Notes under the pieces: model-generated
What the model saw: the letters and a program-made list of their open reading frames with translations, nothing else
What the model was told of the DNA's origin: nothing
The model's database searches: none
Source: Haematobacter massiliensis
Lineage (GTDB): Bacteria > Pseudomonadota > Alphaproteobacteria > Rhodobacterales > Rhodobacteraceae
Direction: 5' to 3'
DNA: 64,000 nucleotides
Assembly (NCBI RefSeq): GCF_000740795.1
Contig: NZ_JGYG01000014.1
Location: forward strand, 1-64,000
Shown here: positions 9,183 to 17,636 of the stretch, piece after piece
How the letters are laid out: the number at the start of each line of letters is the position of its first letter
Numbering within the stretch: the stretch's first letter is position 1
Translations under genes and position numbers: made by a program

Positions 9183-10397
9183 ATGACCGCGACATTCCCT
9201 CCCCCACGCAGCACGACGCGTTTCCTTGATCGGAGATCACCGCCCCATATCGGCACGCTGATCTTCATGGCAGCGCTGCCCGCTCTCACGACCAATATCT
9301 TCCTGCCCTCGCTGCCGACGATGGCGCGACATTTCAACACCGATTACCATGTCGTGCAGCTTGGCGTGTCGCTGTTTCTGGTGGCCAATGCGGTCCTGCA
9401 ACTGGCGATCGGCCCGATCTCAGACAGGTTCGGCAGACGGCCGGTGCTGCTCGCCTCCGTCGCGGGGTATCTGGTTGCGACGCTCGGGGTCATGCTCGCG
9501 CCAACGGTAGAGCTGTTCCTCGCGTTCCGCATGTTGCAGGCGGTGATCGTGGCGGGAATGGTGCTCTCCCGCGCGATCATCCGGGACACCCATCCGCCCG
9601 AACGATCGGCCGCGATGATCGGCTACGTCACGCTTGGAATGTCCATTGCCCCGATGATCGGGCCAACGCTGGGAGGGCTTCTCGACCAGACCTTCGGATG
9701 GCGGGCGAGCTTCACGCTCCTCCTCATCGCGGGCGGAGCGCTCCTTGCCCTCGCCTGGGCCGATCTGGGAGAGACGGCGCCGCTTCGGAGCCATGGCGGT
9801 TTCCGGCAGCAGTTCCGCGCCTATCCCGCCCTCCTGTCCTCCCGCCGCTTCTGGGGGTTTTGTCTGGCCGCGACCTTTTCCTCCGGGGTGTGGTTCGCCT
9901 ATGTCGGCGGCGCCCCCCTCGTCGCGAGCGACCTTTACGGGCTTACGCCCATGCAGCTCGGTATCGGATTCATCTGTCCCGCCGTCGGTTATGCCCTGGG
10001 CAACTTCCTGTCGGGCCGGCTGTCGCTGCGCTTCGGGATCGAGCGGATGGTGCTCTTCGGCAATATCGTCTGCATGCTGTTCGCGATGGTACTTCTCGTG
10101 CTGGAGATGTTCGGCCTGCTGAGCGTGACGCTCTTCTTCGGAATCGTCGCGGGGATCGGTGTCGGGAACGGCCTGACCATGCCCAATGCGATGGCGGGCA
10201 TGCTGTCTGTGCGGCCAGAACTGGCCGGCTCCGCCTCCGGGTTGGGCGGCGCGGTGACACTGGGGGGAGGCGCGGCCTGCGCAGCCCTTGCCGCGTTCCT
10301 TCTGGGAGCCGGGGAGAACGGAGCCATACCGCTGCTGCTGTTCATGGCGGTGATCGGCCTCCTGGGCCTCCTTCCCCTGCTCTGGCTTCGCCGCTAG
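9183..10397 (+). CDS. Bcr/CflA-type MFS efflux transporter
   Basis: A 404-residue inner-membrane protein with about 12 hydrophobic segments. It carries the MFS loop 2-3 motif DRFGRRPVLLASVAGYLVATLG, and the N-terminal LPALTTNIFLPSLPTMARHFN is typical of Bcr/CflA multidrug and sulfonamide exporters. It is placed between divergent pccB and co-directional pccR, 55 bp from the latter, and the PccR half-sites lie in its 3' gap. The substrate is unknown; drug, amino acid or short-chain acid export are all possible. Confidence 0.85.
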   Translation: MTATFPPPRSTTRFLDRRSPPHIGTLIFMAALPALTTNIFLPSLPTMARHFNTDYHVVQLGVSLFLVANAVLQLAIGPISDRFGRRPVLLASVAGYLVATLGVMLAPTVELFLAFRMLQAVIVAGMVLSRAIIRDTHPPERSAAMIGYVTLGMSIAPMIGPTLGGLLDQTFGWRASFTLLLIAGGALLALAWADLGETAPLRSHGGFRQQFRAYPALLSSRRFWGFCLAATFSSGVWFAYVGGAPLVASDLYGLTPMQLGIGFICPAVGYALGNFLSGRLSLRFGIERMVLFGNIVCMLFAMVLLVLEMFGLLSVTLFFGIVAGIGVGNGLTMPNAMAGMLSVRPELAGSASGLGGAVTLGGGAACAALAAFLLGAGENGAIPLLLFMAVIGLLGLLPLLWLRR

Positions 10398-10411
10398 GGC
10401 TTGCGACCCCC

Positions 10412-10440
10412 TTTGCAAAGCTTATGGTGGCGTTTGCAAA
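10412..10440 (+). promoter_or_regulatory. Paired TTTGCAAA operator of pccR
   Basis: Two perfect TTTGCAAA octamers lie at 10412-10419 and 10433-10440. Their centres are 21 bp apart, two helical turns, so both face the same side of the DNA. The second abuts the GAGGAG ribosome binding site of pccR. This is what autoregulation by an ScfR-family repressor/activator would look like. Confidence 0.7.
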
Positions 10441-10452
10441 GAGGAGACCGCC

Positions 10453-11859
10453 ATGGCGATGCAAAAGCTCTATGCCGGGGTGAAGCTGCGTGAGACACGC
10501 ACCCGTCTCGGCCTCACGCAGAAGGTCTTTGCAGAGAAACTCGGCGTCTCCCTTCCCTATCTGAACCAGATGGAGAACAACCACCGGCCGGTCTCCACCG
10601 GGGTGGTGCTGTCGCTGGCGCAGGAATTCGGGCTGGACGTCACGGAGCTCTCCACCGGCGAGGGCGAGCGGATCGTTTCCGACATGCGGGAGGCGCTGGC
10701 GGACCCGGTTTTCAGCGAGTCGACGCCGCCGCTGGGCGATCTTCGTCTTGCCGCCTCCAACGCTCCGGTTCTGGCGCGGGCCTTTCTGGACCTGCACCGC
10801 GCCTATCGGCAAAGTCAGGAGCGCCTCGCCTCGCTGGAGGATGTCCTCGGGCGAGAGGGAAGTGCACTCCGCCTGTCGCCCTGGGAGGAGGTCCGCGACT
10901 TCTTCCACTACTGCGACAACTACATCGACGCGGTGGACCGTGCAGCCGAACGCCTCACTCACGGAACGGATGGCAGACGGCGCGATCCGCACACCGCCGC
11001 GGAGGAGATGTTCGCGAGCCTCGGCTACCGCGTGGAAATGACCGAGACGCCCGTCCTGCGCAGCGCTGACCCGGAGCGGCGGGTCATCACACTCTCCACC
11101 ACCGCCCCGCCCGCGACACGCACGTTTCAGCTTCTCCATCAGCTCGCCCTGCTGACCCAGCGACCGCTGCTGGAGGCGACGCTCGACCTCGCGCGGTTCC
11201 AGACGGAGGAGGCCCGCGCGCTGGCCCGCACGGGAATGGCCAATTACTTCGCAGGCGCGGCGCTTCTGCCCTACCGCGCCTTCCTTTCGGCAGCGCGTCA
11301 GACCCGGCATGACCTTGAAAGACTGGCGGACCGCTTCGGCGCGTCGATCGAACAGGTCGCGCACAGGCTTTCCACACTGCAAAGACCGGGAGAGAAGGGC
11401 GTGCCCTTCTTCTTCGTCCGCGTCGATCAGGCGGGCACGATCACCAAGCGCCACTCCGCCACGCGGTTGCAGTTCGCCCGCTACGGCGGCTCCTGCCCGT
11501 TATGGAATGTCCATCAGGCGTTCGAGACGCCGGGCCGCTTCCTCCGACAGCTGATGGAGACGCCGGACGGGGTGCGCTATCTGTCCATCGCGCGGGACAT
11601 CTCCAAACCGGCAGGCTCCTTCGGGGCGCCGGTCCGCCGTTATGCCATCGCGCTTGGCTGCGAGATCGGCCATGCGGAGAGCATCGTCTATGCCGACGAC
11701 CTGAACGTCTCGCGGCAGAAATCCTATGAGGTTGTGGGCATTTCCTGCCGGATCTGCGAGCGGCGCAACTGCCATCAGCGATCCGTGCCGCCTCTGGAGC
11801 GTCGCTTGCGCATCGATCCGGACCATCGCGGCACCCTGCCGTACGAGATCGGCGGCTGA
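10453..11859 (+). CDS. pccR: ScfR-family regulator of propionyl-CoA metabolism
   Basis: A 468-residue regulator. Residues about 8-65 form an XRE-type helix-turn-helix (LRETRTRLGLTQKVFAEKLGVSLPYLNQMENNHRP). The remainder matches short-chain fatty acyl-CoA regulators, with an IrrE/DUF955-like middle region and a C-terminal domain with clustered cysteines (GISCRICERRNCHQRSVPPLERRLRIDP). Related proteins include PccR of Rhodobacter and RamB of actinobacteria, which sense acyl-CoA. Linkage to pccB and paired TTTGCAAA sites in its own leader support the name. The GAGGAG ribosome binding site fixes the start. Confidence 0.9.
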   Translation: MAMQKLYAGVKLRETRTRLGLTQKVFAEKLGVSLPYLNQMENNHRPVSTGVVLSLAQEFGLDVTELSTGEGERIVSDMREALADPVFSESTPPLGDLRLAASNAPVLARAFLDLHRAYRQSQERLASLEDVLGREGSALRLSPWEEVRDFFHYCDNYIDAVDRAAERLTHGTDGRRRDPHTAAEEMFASLGYRVEMTETPVLRSADPERRVITLSTTAPPATRTFQLLHQLALLTQRPLLEATLDLARFQTEEARALARTGMANYFAGAALLPYRAFLSAARQTRHDLERLADRFGASIEQVAHRLSTLQRPGEKGVPFFFVRVDQAGTITKRHSATRLQFARYGGSCPLWNVHQAFETPGRFLRQLMETPDGVRYLSIARDISKPAGSFGAPVRRYAIALGCEIGHAESIVYADDLNVSRQKSYEVVGISCRICERRNCHQRSVPPLERRLRIDPDHRGTLPYEIGG

Positions 11860-11900
11860 CCGGGGAAGGCAGAGCTTGCACCACCCCGGTCAACAAAGCG

Positions 11901-12065
11901 TCACCCGGCGGGCGTCACGCAGCGGCTGGCCGCATCATCCCAGACCTGACCGGTCACGCAGTTCTGGGCCGAGACATGTTTCGCCCCGCAGGCCGCGGCG
12001 GCGATCCCCGGCCCCAGCGCCGCGATAAGCGCAAGGGCAGTGGCAGGAAGCAGTTTCGTCTTCAT
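11901..12065 (-). CDS. Small secreted cysteine-containing protein
   Basis: A 54-residue protein starting MKTKLLPATALALIAALGPGIAAAA, a clear signal peptide, then CGAKHVSAQNCVTGQVWDDAASRCVTPAG. The mature part has only about 30 residues with three cysteines, reminiscent of a chitin-binding type knot. A GGGAGACGGAG ribosome binding site precedes the ATG. It lies 87 bp downstream of purB on the same strand. Similar short exported proteins near purB occur in Rhodobacteraceae as I recall; function unknown. Confidence 0.7.
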   Translation of the reverse strand: MKTKLLPATALALIAALGPGIAAAACGAKHVSAQNCVTGQVWDDAASRCVTPAG

Positions 12066-12152
12066 CTCCGTCTCCCTTTCGTGGTGGAAGAGGCAAGGGT
12101 CCGGCCAAAGGTGATTCGTTGCAATATGCAATCGTCCCATGGCCGGAAGGCG

Positions 12153-13460
12153 TCACGCCTCTCCGAACACCCGGCGGAAGATCGTGTCCACGTGTTTGGT
12201 ATGATAGCCGAGGTCGAATTTCTCCTCGATTTCGGCAGGCGAGAGGGCGGCGGTCACCTCCGGATCGGAGAGCAGCTCCGTCTTGAAATCCGCGCCCTGC
12301 TCCCAGACCTTCATCGCGTTCCGCTGAACGAGGCGATAGGCGTCCTCCCGGCTCACACCCGCCTGCGTCAAGGCCAGGAGCACCCGCTGCGACATGACCA
12401 GCCCTTTGAACTTGTTCATGTTCTTGAGCATGTTCTCCGGGTAGACCACGAGCTTTTCAATGACACCGGCGAGCCGATTCAGGGCGAAGTCCAGCGTCAC
12501 CGTCGCATCCGGCGCAATGCCCCGCTCCACGGAGGAGTGGGAGATGTCGCGCTCATGCCAGAGCGCCACGTTCTCCATGGCAGGCGTCACGGCAGACCGC
12601 ACCAGCCGCGCCAGACCCGTCAGGTTCTCGGTGAGAACGGGGTTGCGCTTGTGCGGCATGGCGGAGGAGCCTTTCTGCCCGGGGGAGAAATATTCCTCGG
12701 CCTCCAGCACCTCGGTGCGCTGCATATGCCGAATTTCGATGGCGATATTCTCCATCGACGAGGCGATCACACCCAGCGTGGCAAAGAACATCGCATGCCG
12801 GTCGCGAGGGATGACCTGCGTGGAGATCGGTTCGGGCTTCAGCCCCATCTTCTCGCAGACATATTCCTCCACTCGCGGGTCGATATTGGCGAAGGTGCCG
12901 ACCGCGCCTGAGATGGCGCCAGTCCGCACTTCCTCGCGTGCGGCCACCAGCCGCTCCCGGCCCCGCGCCATCTCCGCGTAGAAGCGCGCGAAGGTCAGGC
13001 CCATCGTGGTCGGTTCGGCGTGGATGCCATGGCTGCGTCCGATCCGCACCATGTCCTTTGTCTCGAAGGCGCGTTTCTTCAGCGCGGCCAGCACCTTGTC
13101 CATATCGGCCAGCAGGATGTCCGCCGCGCGGACGAGCTGCACGTTCAGCGTCGTGTCCAGCACGTCCGAGGAGGTCATGCCCTGATGCACGAACCGCGCC
13201 TGCTCCGCGCCGATATGTTCGGCCAGATGGGTGAGAAAGGCGATGACGTCATGCTTGGTGACCGCCTCGATCTCGTCGATCCGGGCCACGTCGAATTCCA
13301 CGTCCTTGGCTTTCCAGACCGCTTCCGCGTTTTCCTTCGGGATCACGCCGATCTCCGCCTGGGCGTCGGAGGCATAGGCCTCGATCTCGTACCAGATGCG
13401 GAATTTCGTCTCCGGCGACCAGATGGACACCATTTCGGGGCGGGAATAGCGGGGGATCAT
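12153..13460 (-). CDS. purB: Adenylosuccinate lyase
   Basis: A 435-residue fumarase-superfamily enzyme acting twice in purine synthesis: SAICAR to AICAR, and adenylosuccinate to AMP. The family signature GSSAMPHKRNPV is present, along with HQGMTSSDVLDTTLNVQL and the catalytic His region RIGRSHGIHAEPTTMG. Start at the ATG at 13460 (MIPRYSRPEMVSIWSPE) because GAGGAG lies 7 bp upstream and the length then equals that of related PurB proteins. Transcribed away from the downstream DUF3445 gene. Confidence 0.96.
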   Translation of the reverse strand: MIPRYSRPEMVSIWSPETKFRIWYEIEAYASDAQAEIGVIPKENAEAVWKAKDVEFDVARIDEIEAVTKHDVIAFLTHLAEHIGAEQARFVHQGMTSSDVLDTTLNVQLVRAADILLADMDKVLAALKKRAFETKDMVRIGRSHGIHAEPTTMGLTFARFYAEMARGRERLVAAREEVRTGAISGAVGTFANIDPRVEEYVCEKMGLKPEPISTQVIPRDRHAMFFATLGVIASSMENIAIEIRHMQRTEVLEAEEYFSPGQKGSSAMPHKRNPVLTENLTGLARLVRSAVTPAMENVALWHERDISHSSVERGIAPDATVTLDFALNRLAGVIEKLVVYPENMLKNMNKFKGLVMSQRVLLALTQAGVSREDAYRLVQRNAMKVWEQGADFKTELLSDPEVTAALSPAEIEEKFDLGYHTKHVDTIFRRVFGEA

Positions 13461-13672
13461 GGCGGCTCCTCGGGCAGCTTGAAAATGGCTCGGATCGGAA
13501 CGGGGGCGCCGCGCGTCGGGCACGGCTGACCGGGGCCGTTTAGGCCCTGACGGCCGCTTCGGCAAGCGCCGCCTCTGCGAATGCCGCTTTGAGACGCCGC
13601 GATCCTGCGCCAATATGGCGCGCCAGGCTCCCGTCCGGAGCCTCCAGCCTTCAGCCAGGTTCGCTTCTCCCC

Positions 13673-14488
13673 ATGACCGACACCCCTTCCCTGCCCCCCG
13701 TTTTCCACGATGCCCTGCCCATCGCCGCATGGATGGACGAGAAGACCCGCCGCCTTCCCGGCATCCAGCCCCTCGCGCCCGGCGACTGGCTCCGGGTGGA
13801 CGAGGCATTTGCCGGGCAGATGGCGCTCCGTGACAGGCTCATCACCACGCGGCGGGACGAGGTTCTCGCGCTGGAGGACAACACCCGACCGGCAGCGGAG
13901 GAGTTGCTGGAGCGCGTGCTGGCGGAGATCACGGCCCATCCGCGCTTCACAGTCGAGGCAGGGGTGGTTCGCCGCCCTGACGGTGTTGAGGTGACGATCG
14001 ACCGGCGTGATCCGCTCGCCACCGCGGGGCGGCTCGTGCAATGCGATCTCTGCCTGCTCGACAATCCGGGCGGTGGGGAACATGTGCTGCTGGGCGCGGT
14101 GCTCTGCTTTCCGGCAAGCTGGACGCTGCGGGAGAAGTTCGGGCGCGGGCTGCTCTCCATCCACGAGCCGGTGCCTCGCTATGACACGGATGTGGCCAAG
14201 CGGGTGCAGCGGCTGTTCGACGCCGTGCGGCCGGAACAGCCGCTCTGGCGGGTGAACGCGCTCTCCTACGGATCGGCGCTTCTGCACCATCCCCGCCCTG
14301 AATATGCCCCCCGCTCGGCCCCGGGGCCGGAGAGCTATGTGCGCGCGGAACGGCAATGTATTCTCCGCCTCCCGGTGACGCGGGCGGTGGTCTTTTCGAT
14401 CCACACCTATCTGCTGCCGCGCGAGCGTCTGTCGGAGGAACAGGAGGCCGGGCTGACGGCGCATCCGTTCCACCGCTTTTCAGCCTGA
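13673..14488 (+). CDS. DUF3445 heme-dependent oxidative N-demethylase family
   Basis: A 271-residue protein of the DUF3445 family (PF11927), whose characterised members are heme/FMN-linked oxidative N-demethylase subunits. Visible features include ALEDNTRPAAEELLERVLAEI, QCDLCLLDNPGGGEHVLLGAVLCFPASWTLREKFGRGL (a family hallmark), IHEPVPRYDTDVAKRVQRLFD and the C-terminal YVRAERQCILRLPVTRAVVFSIHTYL. Partner subunits (ferredoxin reductase, FAD subunit) are not adjacent, so this is probably a stand-alone member. Substrate unknown. Confidence 0.8.
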   Translation: MTDTPSLPPVFHDALPIAAWMDEKTRRLPGIQPLAPGDWLRVDEAFAGQMALRDRLITTRRDEVLALEDNTRPAAEELLERVLAEITAHPRFTVEAGVVRRPDGVEVTIDRRDPLATAGRLVQCDLCLLDNPGGGEHVLLGAVLCFPASWTLREKFGRGLLSIHEPVPRYDTDVAKRVQRLFDAVRPEQPLWRVNALSYGSALLHHPRPEYAPRSAPGPESYVRAERQCILRLPVTRAVVFSIHTYLLPRERLSEEQEAGLTAHPFHRFSA

Positions 14489-14562
14489 CGCGCCGGCAGC
14501 ATTAACGATTTGTAAACCGCTTCCGGGCAAGGTCGGGCCGTGACCAGCAGGAAGGTTTCCCG

Positions 14563-16101
14563 ATGACGGCCCGCGCCTATACCGTCGCTTTCGAAGGGGT
14601 GGAGGCACGGATCGTGGAGGTGCAATGCGCCCTTTCCGCCGGGTTGCCCGCCTTCTCCATCGTCGGGCTTCCCGACAAGGCGGTGTCGGAGGCAAGGGAG
14701 CGTGTACGCGCGGCGCTGGCGGCGATGTCCATCGCCCTGCCCAGCCGCCGCATCACCATCAACCTCTCCCCCGCCGACCTGCCGAAGATCGGTTCGCATT
14801 TCGACCTGCCCATCGCCATTGCCCTGCTGGCCGCGCTCGAGATCGTGCCTCGGGATGCGGTGGAGGGCGCGGTATTCATCGGCGAGCTGTCGCTTGACGG
14901 CCGATTGCAGGCGGTAAGCGGCGCGCTGCCGGCGGCCATGGCGGCTGCGGCCGAAAACCTCGGCCTCGTCTGCCCCAGGGATTGCGGGCGCGAGGCAGCA
15001 TGGGTGGAGGCGGCGCAGGTGATCGCCCCCCGCTCGCTTCTGGAACTGGTCCGGCATTATACCGGGCAGCAGCCCCTCCCCCCCGCCGAACCCGGTGAAG
15101 TCGCCGCCGCGGCAGCCACCCGCGATCTGGCCGATGTCAAGGGACAGGAACGGGCGAAGCGGGCGCTGGAGATCGCTGCGGCGGGGCGCCATCACCTCCT
15201 GCTCATCGGCTCTCCCGGATCGGGGAAGTCCATGCTGGCCGCGAGGCTTCCGGCCCTGATGCCGCCGCTTTCTCCCGCGGAGGCACTGGAAACCTCCATG
15301 ATACACTCGCTCTCCGGCCTGATCCGGGAGGGCGGGCTGTCCAGAAGTCGCCCCTTCCGGGAGCCGCATCACACCGCCTCCATGGCCGCGATCGTGGGTG
15401 GCGGGCGTACTGCCGCGCCAGGAGAGGTCTCGCTCGCCCACAACGGCGTGCTGTTTCTGGATGAATTCCCCGAGTTTCCCCGCGCCGTGCTGGAGACGCT
15501 CCGCCAGCCGCTGGAAACGGGGGAAATCGTCGTCTCCCGTGCCAATGCCCATAGCCGCTACCCCTGTCGTTTTCTGCTGGTCGCCGCCGCGAACCCCTGT
15601 CGATGCGGCTTCCTTGCGGAACCCGCGCGGGCCTGCGCCAAGGCCCCCGATTGTGGAGCAGACTATCTCTCCCGCATATCCGGCCCGCTGATGGACAGGT
15701 TCGACCTTCGGGTCGATGTCCCGCCGGTGGCCTATGCCGACCTCGACCGACCCGAAACGGGCGAAGGCTCCGCCCCGGTGGCCGCGCGTGTGACAGCGGC
15801 ACGGGCACTCCAGAGCCAGCGCTACGAAGGGAAACCAGGCATCCGTTCGAACGCCGATGCGGAGGGCCGACTGCTCGAGGAGATCGCGACGCCAGACATC
15901 TTTGGCAAGGCGCTTCTCAACCGCGTGGCGGAGCGGTTCGGCCTTTCCGCGCGCGGCTATCACCGCGTACTGCGTGTGGCCCGCACCATCGCCGATCTCG
16001 CGGGTTCGGACATCGTGCGAGAGGCGCATGTGGCGGAAGCGGTCAGCTACCGCCTCAACCTTGACACCGCCGAAACCAGTTCGTCCCGCAAGGAGGCTTA
16101 G
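14563..16101 (+). CDS. YifB/ComM-family Mg-chelatase-like AAA+ ATPase
   Basis: A 512-residue protein. The N-terminal ChlI-like domain begins MTARAYTVAFEGVEARIVEVQCALSAGLPAFSIVGLPDKAV, with Walker A GSPGSGKS at residues 216-223, Walker B LFLDEFPEFPR, and the zinc-like CRCGFLAEPARACAKAPDC. ComM homologues are hexameric helicases that help branch migration in natural transformation; despite the family name they are not chlorophyll enzymes. A good GGAAGG ribosome binding site fixes the start. The last sense codons and the TAG stop lie inside the first copies of the 9-bp tandem array that follows. Confidence 0.92.
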   Translation: MTARAYTVAFEGVEARIVEVQCALSAGLPAFSIVGLPDKAVSEARERVRAALAAMSIALPSRRITINLSPADLPKIGSHFDLPIAIALLAALEIVPRDAVEGAVFIGELSLDGRLQAVSGALPAAMAAAAENLGLVCPRDCGREAAWVEAAQVIAPRSLLELVRHYTGQQPLPPAEPGEVAAAAATRDLADVKGQERAKRALEIAAAGRHHLLLIGSPGSGKSMLAARLPALMPPLSPAEALETSMIHSLSGLIREGGLSRSRPFREPHHTASMAAIVGGGRTAAPGEVSLAHNGVLFLDEFPEFPRAVLETLRQPLETGEIVVSRANAHSRYPCRFLLVAAANPCRCGFLAEPARACAKAPDCGADYLSRISGPLMDRFDLRVDVPPVAYADLDRPETGEGSAPVAARVTAARALQSQRYEGKPGIRSNADAEGRLLEEIATPDIFGKALLNRVAERFGLSARGYHRVLRVARTIADLAGSDIVREAHVAEAVSYRLNLDTAETSSSRKEA

Positions 16102-16580
16102 GAGGCTTAGGAGGCTTAGGAGGCTTAGGAGGCTTAGGAGGCTTAGGAGGCTTAGGAGGCTTAGGAGGCTTAGGAGGCTTAGGAGGCTTAGGAGGCTTAG
16201 GAGGCTTAGGAGGCTTAGGAGGCTTAGGAGGCTTAGGAGGCTTAGGAGGCTTAGGAGGCTTAGGAGGCTTAGGAGGCTTAGGAGGCTTAGGAGGCTTAGG
16301 AGGCTTAGGAGGCTTAGGAGGCTTAGGAGGCTTAGGAGGCTTAGGAGGCTTAGGAGGCTTAGGAGGCTTAGGAGGCTTAGGAGGCTTAGGAGGCTTAGGA
16401 GGCTTAGGAGGCTTAGGAGGCTTAGGAGGCTTAGGAGGCTTAGGAGGCTTAGGAGGCTTAGGAGGCTTAGGAGGCTTAGGAGGCTTAGGAGGCTTAGGAG
16501 GCTTAGGAGGCTTAGGAGGCTTAGGAGGCTTAGGAGGCTTAGGAGGCTTAGGAGGCTTAGGAGGCTTAGGAGGCTTAGGA
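16092..16580. repeat. Perfect 9-bp tandem array, 54 copies
   Basis: The unit GGAGGCTTA repeats without any visible mismatch from 16092 to 16577 (54 copies), followed by a partial GGA. The period of nine keeps all reading frames constant: one plus frame has a stop in every unit, while the others would encode Arg-Arg-Leu or Gly-Gly-Leu repeats, and the minus strand Lys-Pro-Pro. I treat those as artefacts. The array begins inside the end of the ComM gene and supplies its stop codon. Each unit holds TTAGGAGG, a perfect Shine-Dalgarno core, and the paired GG tracts can form two-tetrad G-quadruplexes. Confidence 0.97.
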
Positions 16581-16922
16581 AAAGGACTTGTCGTTCCGAG
16601 TAAAGCAGAAATGTCTGAAATCTGACGCAATCAGGAGATATAAGGAATACGCGTCATTTTCCGTCGAGCGCTCGGCTTGCAGAGCTGGGGAGGCGCGACA
16701 AACTTGCAGCAGCCTTGCGGGGGTTCGGCGCGGCCGAGCCGTGACGGAGCCGGAGGCGCTTGGTCCACCGGGGCAGGCAACGCCTTTAGCCAGCCGCTCC
16801 ACGAACCGCTCGTCCATGCCCGAACAAGCCCGCATCAGCTCACAAACGGGGCACAGACGGTGCCGACGACACCCGAAGCACCGCCTGCGCCAGTTCATCG
16901 GAAGCGCGCGGCTTCCCATCGG
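16581..16922. other. Convergent intergenic region after the 9-mer array
   Basis: The 342-bp gap between the array and the end of the ParA-like gene has lower GC just after the array and no convincing gene, tRNA or clear terminator. Transcription from the ComM gene and from the ParA-like gene converges here. Confidence 0.6.
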
Positions 16923-17558
16923 TCAGTTCGCCAGCCTCTCCTTGATCTCCTTGCACAGCACAGCAATCTCCTGCGCGGCGAGGCTGCTTCGTGCGGCTTC
17001 CAGCGCCGAAAGGCCCTGCCCGAGAGTTTCGGCATAAACCACCCGGTTACCGAGCGTCGCGCCTGCCAGATCGGCGTTCAGGGATCGGGCCGCTTCGGCC
17101 ACTTCACTCGCGAGGCGCGTTCCGGGCTTTGTCCGGTTCAGCACCAGCACCGCCGTGCGCTTCACCCGCTCCGCCAGATCGAGCACCCCTTCGGTCGCCC
17201 AGAGATCGACATGCGAGGAGGCCACCGGCACGAGCACCAGATCCGCCTCCCGCAGGGCGGGGCGAAGGTCGGAGTCCACTTTGGGAGGCGTATCTATGAT
17301 GACGTAATCCGCCATCCTGCGCAGCTTGTCGCATTCATAGGACACGCCCCAGGCGGAGGCCGTGGAGAATTCCAGCCCCGTATTCCCCAGCCGCTCCCGC
17401 CGGGTCATGAACCAGCGGCCAAGGCTGCCCTGCGGATCCGTGTCGATCAGCGCCACCGAATTGCCTTCCGCCGCCAGCGCGACGGCAAGGTTGGCCGCGA
17501 TAGTGGTCTTGCCACTCCCGCCTTTCTGCTGCGCAACGGTGATGATCCTGCCAGTCAT
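16923..17558 (-). CDS. ParA/MinD-family partition-type ATPase
   Basis: A 211-residue protein starting MTGRIITVAQQKGGSGKTTIAANLAVALA, with the deviant Walker A KGGSGKTT that defines the ParA/MinD family. LIDTDPQGSLGRWF and YVIIDTPPKVDSDLRPALREADLVLVPV follow. No parB or parS-like gene is adjacent, so this is an orphan member, perhaps for positioning a protein cluster rather than the chromosome. Start at 17558, not at an upstream in-frame codon, because the conserved fold begins there. The next gene upstream is the SseB-like gene, 79 bp away. Confidence 0.85.
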   Translation of the reverse strand: MTGRIITVAQQKGGSGKTTIAANLAVALAAEGNSVALIDTDPQGSLGRWFMTRRERLGNTGLEFSTASAWGVSYECDKLRRMADYVIIDTPPKVDSDLRPALREADLVLVPVASSHVDLWATEGVLDLAERVKRTAVLVLNRTKPGTRLASEVAEAARSLNADLAGATLGNRVVYAETLGQGLSALEAARSSLAAQEIAVLCKEIKERLAN

Positions 17559-17636
17559 GCCTGTCCCCTTCAGCCCCTGGTCCAGCCTACCGACCATGCC
17601 GCAGCGCGGAAAGGAAAACTTGCGAAATGCCGGGGT

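Noticed and set aside
10453-11859. XRE-type antitoxin of a toxin-antitoxin pair
   Set aside because: The protein is far too long, has the ScfR-type C-terminal domains, and no toxin-like gene is adjacent.
14563-16101. Magnesium chelatase of bacteriochlorophyll synthesis
   Set aside because: The protein has the YifB/ComM architecture with an N-terminal lon-like domain. No other photosynthesis genes are present.
16055-16630. Long frames with Arg-Arg-Leu or Lys-Pro-Pro repeats over the 9-mer array
   Set aside because: They arise only because a 9-bp unit without a stop in that frame is open by construction. There is no ribosome binding site specific to them and no unique sequence beyond the array.
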